Positions 60,248-64,000 of a stretch of DNA of 64,000 nt are shown in pieces. Numbering within the stretch: position 1 is the first letter of the stretch; each line of letters opens with the position of its first letter. The notes beneath the pieces were generated by a model. It searched no databases and had not been told where the DNA came from. It saw nothing but the letters and a program-made list of their open reading frames with translations. A program made the translations under genes and the position numbers. Source of the stretch: JAXHTY01 sp034189225 (GTDB taxonomy: Bacteria > Desulfobacterota > Desulfobacteria > Desulfobacterales > Desulfosudaceae); the NCBI GenBank assembly GCA_034189225.1, contig JAXHVL010000045.1, forward strand, positions 1 through 64,000, written 5' to 3'.

Positions 60248-60281
60248 TTAGATGGCCGGGTGCGGTAAGCCACGGGCTGTT

Positions 60282-61361
60282 TTACTTGTTGTTTTCCGTG
60301 TAAATAAGATTAATGGGCAGCGGAGAAAATTTCCGGCGCTCCCCTTTGCCGGATTTGGGCAGAATGTACTGGCTTTCAACGGTCAGCCATGGGGTGGCGG
60401 GATTGAGGGTCCGTAGCTTGCCGTGTGTCGGCACCCGCGCATGGTCGGTAAAGGAATAAAGAACCTGAAGGATGAAGACCCCGGACCGGCCTTCCTCGGC
60501 GATCACGTAATTGTCGCTGATCTCCTTGAGGGTGAGGTCGTTGTCATTGGCCAGGGCCGACCGCTGGGCCTTTGAGAGCTTGACCAGGGCGGTTTTATAA
60601 ACCCCGCGCTCCGATAGCCGGGCCACATACCGCGCTTCGCTGCTGGCCACATACACCGTGCTGATGAAAGGCAGTTTTTTCAGAAACTGGGAGGCCACCA
60701 GCGCCGCCGTGCGCCGCCCGCCCACCATGAAGGGAAATCCGTAATACTCGAACAGCTTTTTCTGAAGGCTTTCGGCGTATTTATCGCCCTTTTCATAAAG
60801 GTCTTTGGAAATATACCGGAGATACCGGCCCAGGTCTTCGGCGGCATCGGAAACCGGCCAGTCAATGCGCACGTGAAAATGGGTCACCGCGTAACGGTTG
60901 ACGGCCACGCTGGAGGGATCCCGTTGAATCAGCAGTGCATAATCCAGGGGCAGCAGTTCTTTTAAAAAATTGAAAAACCGTGCGGATTCCATCTGTTTCT
61001 GCGTACGGTCAAAGGTTTCCAGGGAAAGCGACTTTGACTGCATCAGGTTGGTTTTGGTGGTTTTGTTGATATCGAAAAACCGAACGTGTTTTTTACAGGT
61101 GTCGGGGATTACATCCTCGACAAAGATCACCAGAAAGGCGTTCTGGTTTTCGTATTCGATCTTGGGAAGCTGAGCCCGGGGCTTGAGTTCCCGTTTTTCA
61201 GGAAACGGGTAATTCTCGTCCCGCCGCACAAAATTGAAGTACGAATCCTCCAGCGCATAATCGATAATAAACTGATCCAGATCGTCCCTCAGCAGTTCAT
61301 AATACGAGCGCCGCAGCTTGTTTTCCGCGCTTAATTCTTCCCGTACCCCCCAATGGAACAT
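60282..61361 (-). CDS. Conserved-looking protein of unknown function (359 aa)
   Basis: This soluble 359-residue protein is rich in Lys, Glu and aromatic residues, with no signal peptide, membrane helix or cofactor motif that I recognise. Notable stretches are FVRRDENYPFPEKRELKPRA near residue 44 and FMVGGRRTAALVASQFLKKL near residue 217. It looks like a two-domain alpha/beta protein. The region upstream (61362-61590) has two short hairpins but no gene. Function is unknown, and it may be restricted to relatives. Confidence 0.7.
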   Translation of the reverse strand: MFHWGVREELSAENKLRRSYYELLRDDLDQFIIDYALEDSYFNFVRRDENYPFPEKRELKPRAQLPKIEYENQNAFLVIFVEDVIPDTCKKHVRFFDINKTTKTNLMQSKSLSLETFDRTQKQMESARFFNFLKELLPLDYALLIQRDPSSVAVNRYAVTHFHVRIDWPVSDAAEDLGRYLRYISKDLYEKGDKYAESLQKKLFEYYGFPFMVGGRRTAALVASQFLKKLPFISTVYVASSEARYVARLSERGVYKTALVKLSKAQRSALANDNDLTLKEISDNYVIAEEGRSGVFILQVLYSFTDHARVPTHGKLRTLNPATPWLTVESQYILPKSGKGERRKFSPLPINLIYTENNK

Positions 61362-61561
61362 CCGCCGCCTTCTCTTTCTTTCAACAGCTTTAAATTTTTG
61401 TATATTTTAACACAATTCAGCCAGGGGTGTCAACAACCGTCCCAAAAACCGGACTTTTTGGTGATAAAACATATATGATTTAATTTCAATCTCTTGTTTT
61501 TGACTAAGCGCTATTGTTCACGCAATAAATGCAGAAAGATTTGTAAAAAGTTTTCCGCTTC

Positions 61562-61585
61562 CCTGGAAGTTTTTAAGTTTCCAGG
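61562..61585 (-). terminator. Weak hairpin just downstream of pgk
   Basis: CCTGGAA (61562-61568) and TTCCAGG (61579-61585) form a 7-bp stem starting 5 bp after the pgk stop. On the - strand no U-tract follows directly, so termination would be weak. A second hairpin, CCAAAAA/TTTTTGG, lies at 61442-61461. Confidence 0.3.
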
Positions 61586-61590
61586 ATATA

Positions 61591-62787
61591 TCACGCACCG
61601 GTTCGGTCCAGGGCGGCCACACCGGGCAGGGTTTTGCCTTCCATGAGCTCAAGAAACGCCCCCCCGCCTGTGGAAATATAAGACATTTTTTCTGCTACAC
61701 CGGCCGCGTGCACCGCCGATACGGTGTCCCCGCCGCCGACTACGGTAAAGGCGCTGGATACGGCAATGGCCGCGGCAATGGATTTTGTGCCTTCGGCAAA
61801 TATTGCCATTTCGAAAATGCCCATGGGGCCGTTCCAGACGATGGTTTTCGCGTCTTTTATAATCTTTGCAAAATGCCGGCAAGTGTCCTGTCCAATATCA
61901 AGGGCCATCCGGTCGCCGGGTATGTTGTCCACCGCCGCATTAACGGTCGTCGCCTGTTCGTCGATTTTATCCGCCAGGACAACGTCCGAAGGCAGCTCCA
62001 GGGCCACCTTGTTGCGTTTTGCCTTTTCCATGATCCTTGACGCTTCATCCAGAAGATCGTCTTCCGTCCTGGAGGCGCCTAAGTCAATACCCCGGGCCTT
62101 TAGAAAGGTATTGGCCATCGCCCCCCCGATCAGAAGCGTGTCCACGACCTCGAGCATGTTGTACAGCGCGCCGAGCTTGGAGGATACCTTTGCCCCGCCG
62201 ATAACCGCCACCAGCGGACGTTCCGGTTTTTCCATGGCCTTTTGAAAGGTGGTGATTTCCTTTTCCAGCAGAAAGCCGGCCGCACAGTCGGCGACATGGC
62301 GGGTGATGGCGTCCACGGATGCATTGCTGCGGTGGGAAACGGCAAACGCGTCGTTGATATAAATATCTCCCATTTCGCCCAGTGACCGGGCAAAATCATC
62401 GTCGTTTCTGCTTTCTCCGGGATGAAAACGCAGGTTTTCCAGCATGATCACATCGCCCGGCTGCATGGCCTGAATTTTTTGCGCCGCATCTTCGCCAATA
62501 CAGCTTTCGGCAAGGGGCACGGATCGGTTCAGGAGCTCCGCCAGGCGGGCGGCCGCAGGCTTGAGGCTGAACGCCGGGTCGGGTTCGCCCTTGGGGCGGC
62601 CCAGGTGGGAACAGACGATCACTTTGGCGTTGTTATCGATCAGGTGATTCAGCGTGGGCAGCACATACCGGATCCGGGTATCATCGGTTATCCGTTTTTC
62701 CCCGCCGTCGTCGGCCAAGGGGACATTGAAATCCACCCGGATCAATACCTTTTTATCTGAAACAGCGATGTCTTTTAATGATTTCAT
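61591..62787 (-). CDS. pgk: Phosphoglycerate kinase
   Basis: This 398-residue protein has all PGK landmarks: RVDFNVPLADDGG, VICSHLGRPKGEPDPAFSL, LENLRFHPGE, DAFAVSHRSNASVD, the hinge region AVIGGAKVSSKL, WNGPMGIFE and GGGDTVSAV, and a C-terminal FISTGGGA-like segment (YISTGGGAFLELMEGK). It transfers phosphate between 1,3-bisphosphoglycerate and ADP. AGGAGGG precedes the ATG. A small Cys-rich gene lies 24 bp upstream in the same direction. Confidence 0.95.
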   Translation of the reverse strand: MKSLKDIAVSDKKVLIRVDFNVPLADDGGEKRITDDTRIRYVLPTLNHLIDNNAKVIVCSHLGRPKGEPDPAFSLKPAAARLAELLNRSVPLAESCIGEDAAQKIQAMQPGDVIMLENLRFHPGESRNDDDFARSLGEMGDIYINDAFAVSHRSNASVDAITRHVADCAAGFLLEKEITTFQKAMEKPERPLVAVIGGAKVSSKLGALYNMLEVVDTLLIGGAMANTFLKARGIDLGASRTEDDLLDEASRIMEKAKRNKVALELPSDVVLADKIDEQATTVNAAVDNIPGDRMALDIGQDTCRHFAKIIKDAKTIVWNGPMGIFEMAIFAEGTKSIAAAIAVSSAFTVVGGGDTVSAVHAAGVAEKMSYISTGGGAFLELMEGKTLPGVAALDRTGA

Positions 62788-62811
62788 GGTGATTCCCTCC
62801 TGTATTGACCA

Positions 62812-63081
62812 TCATTTTTGGGTTTTTCGTTGTTTGTCGATGGCTTTTTTTTTGGCCCATCGTTCAAAAAATCCCATCCTGCCGGATCCGTAGGCCCGGT
62901 CCACTTTTTCTTCATGCAGGGCCAATCCGTCGCAGCTCTGCAGGGCGGTCCGCAGGCATTCGGTTTTATGGGGACATTCCAGGCATTCCGGCGGCGAGTG
63001 CCGCAATCCATCCGGCTGCATGGGAAATACCGAATCCAGCCTGCCGAAGCAGGGCAGGTTCTGATCATTATCATTGTTCAT
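62812..63081 (-). CDS. Small Cys-containing protein upstream of pgk
   Basis: This 89-residue basic protein has five Cys residues: one in LPCFGRLDSV and four in ECLECPHKTECLRTALQSC. The spacing could hold an FeS cluster or zinc, but no named family was recognised. No clear Shine-Dalgarno precedes the ATG at 63081. It lies between radC and pgk, all on the - strand with small gaps, so they may form one transcript. Confidence 0.6.
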   Translation of the reverse strand: MNNDNDQNLPCFGRLDSVFPMQPDGLRHSPPECLECPHKTECLRTALQSCDGLALHEEKVDRAYGSGRMGFFERWAKKKAIDKQRKTQK

Positions 63082-63132
63082 AAGGTTTATAATGAATATA
63101 AGACGGATCCCTCGATTTTCAACTTTCGGGGG

Positions 63133-63870
63133 TCACCCGACCCCGGCGCCCTCTTCCATGGCATCCCAATGGCGCTGGATGCGCGCCATGTCACCATTAT
63201 CCGCAAAGCTGTAATGCCCCTGCTCGGCGATGATCAGGTGTTCATGCACGGCAATGCCCATGGTGCGGCATGCATAAACCAGCCGCCGGGTGATGGCGAA
63301 ATCGTTTTTTGAAGGGGTTGCATCTCCGGAGGGATGGTTGTGGCAGCAGATCAGGGCCGCGGCGTTCCGGTCCATGGCCCGCCGGACGATTTCCCGCACG
63401 TAAACGGGGCTTTCGGTGACCGTGCCCTCGGACATCACCTCCGTGTCAAGCACCCTGTTTTTCGCATCCAGAAAGATGGCCAGAAACACCTCACGGCTAT
63501 TGTCACGTATGGTATGGTTGAGAAAATCCAGAAGCTGAGCAGAATTGCCGATAAGGGGACGCTCAAGGACGCGCTTTTGTAGATAACGGTCCGCCACCGC
63601 CTTGATCAGTTTGATGCCGAAAACATTTTTGGGGCCGATGCCCGGCACCCGGCACAGTTCTTCTGTGGCGGCTGCCATTACGCCCTGAAGGGTCTTAAAT
63701 TCTGCAAGTGCCGCTTTTGCCGGGGCTTTGCAGTCCCGCATGGGGGTTCCCAGGGTCAGGAGCAGCTCGATGATTTCATAGTCGTGAAAGCCGGCAAGCC
63801 CGGAGGCGAGAAACTTGTCCCTCAGCCGCTGCCGGTGGCCGGTGCCCTTGTGGAATGTTTTCGCTGTCAT
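63133..63870 (-). CDS. radC: RadC-family JAB/MPN protein
   Basis: This 245-residue protein has the UPF0758/RadC layout: an N-terminal helix-hairpin-helix region (RQRLRDKFLASGLAGFHDYE, then LCRVPGIGPKNVFGIKL). A JAB metal domain follows, with the Glu of TEVMSEGTV and CCHNHPSGDATPSKND. Despite its name, a repair role for RadC is not well supported. The gene is complete. Its start at 63870 follows a region with no evident Shine-Dalgarno. Confidence 0.9.
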   Translation of the reverse strand: MTAKTFHKGTGHRQRLRDKFLASGLAGFHDYEIIELLLTLGTPMRDCKAPAKAALAEFKTLQGVMAAATEELCRVPGIGPKNVFGIKLIKAVADRYLQKRVLERPLIGNSAQLLDFLNHTIRDNSREVFLAIFLDAKNRVLDTEVMSEGTVTESPVYVREIVRRAMDRNAAALICCHNHPSGDATPSKNDFAITRRLVYACRTMGIAVHEHLIIAEQGHYSFADNGDMARIQRHWDAMEEGAGVG

Positions 63871-63953
63871 TGATACGCGACCATTCGTACCCGTTTGCGG
63901 GCCGCATTCCTCCCCAATAATCAGTGATCCATCGCCGCGCCGGACCTGTGCCG

Positions 63954-64000
63954 TCAGCTGCCGGTTACCTCCGCATCGATTTCGTGCTTGAGGTCCCGGG
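63954..64000 (-). CDS. 3' end of an unidentified gene (partial)
   Basis: On the - strand an open frame enters from the window edge and ends at TGA (63954-63956), encoding RDLKHEIDAEVTGS. It is too short to identify. The reading is plausible because the frame stays open and the product is polar like a normal C-terminus, but chance cannot be excluded. Confidence 0.35.
   Translation of the reverse strand, partial: RDLKHEIDAEVTGS

Noticed and set aside
1..64000. CRISPR arrays, tRNA or rRNA genes, intact insertion sequences, prophage genes
   Set aside because: No regularly spaced direct repeats, no cloverleaf-like tRNA end motifs, no rRNA segments and no transposase, integrase or capsid-like products were found on reading the window. 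Only non-autonomous repeats are present.

Overview
The window looks like chromosomal DNA from an anaerobic, Gram-negative, sulfate-reducer-like member of the Desulfobacterota (Desulfobacteraceae/Desulfosarcinaceae type). The reasons are two LPS heptosyltransferases, an Rnf complex headed by a multihaem cytochrome c, DASS and TSUP anion transporters, many two-component and HD-GYP proteins, MinD-like ATPases with inserted ferredoxin domains, and two MoeA paralogues. This placement is inferred from gene content only. No rRNA, tRNA, CRISPR array, prophage or intact transposase gene was seen.

Layout. 1-2.5 kb: LPS core heptosyltransferases. 2.7-5 kb: NifX-like protein and two ferredoxin-containing P-loop ATPases. 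5.4-9.4 kb: metallo-beta-lactamase-fold protein, CBS protein, DASS (sodium:sulfate-type) symporter and a membrane protein. 9.6-13.4 kb: an Fo-only ATP synthase cluster (atpZ-like, atpI-like, a, a four-hairpin c fusion, a single-hairpin c, b', b). 13.5-25.5 kb: signalling genes (a four-gene phosphorelay-like operon, a TSUP transporter with tandem-receiver proteins, an HD-GYP protein, hemW, an OmpR-type regulator and kinase). 25.9-27.8 kb: PurH activities on two genes. 28.1-31.7 kb: PP2C phosphatase and CHASE2 Ser/Thr kinase. 31.8-39.5 kb: ABC-F protein, MoeA-PBP fusion, TSUP transporter, exported beta-carbonic anhydrase. 39.8-44.5 kb: biotin operon bioAFDB led by two small genes. 44.6-47 kb: a 4Fe-4S protein and moeA. 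47-54 kb: rnfCDGEAB with a seven-haem cytochrome and an RnfB fused to a GltD/NfnB-like flavoprotein. 54.4-64 kb: sigma-54 activator, CheX, PilZ, HD-GYP regulator, lytic transglycosylase, pgk, radC.

How the genes work together. The Fo cluster is the most unusual system. Its single-hairpin c subunit has Glu32 and Glu65 with the Na+-type ESTGIY segment. Next to it is a 324-residue polypeptide of four c hairpins, in which the outer two keep both carboxylates and the inner two have lost them. This predicts a mixed rotor with fewer ion sites than hairpins. With an Rnf complex and a DASS symporter in the same window, a sodium-based energy economy is plausible; the coupling ion is inferred. F1 genes are not in the window.

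The intergenic DNA carries a MITE-like repeat of about 150 bp in at least ten full or partial copies. It has roughly 19-bp terminal inverted repeats, and four copies show perfect 6-bp target duplications. One copy separates the kinase and phosphatase genes, and another separates an HD-GYP gene from its ribosome-binding site. A second MITE-like family (two copies), a third single-copy candidate and several hairpin repeats are also present.
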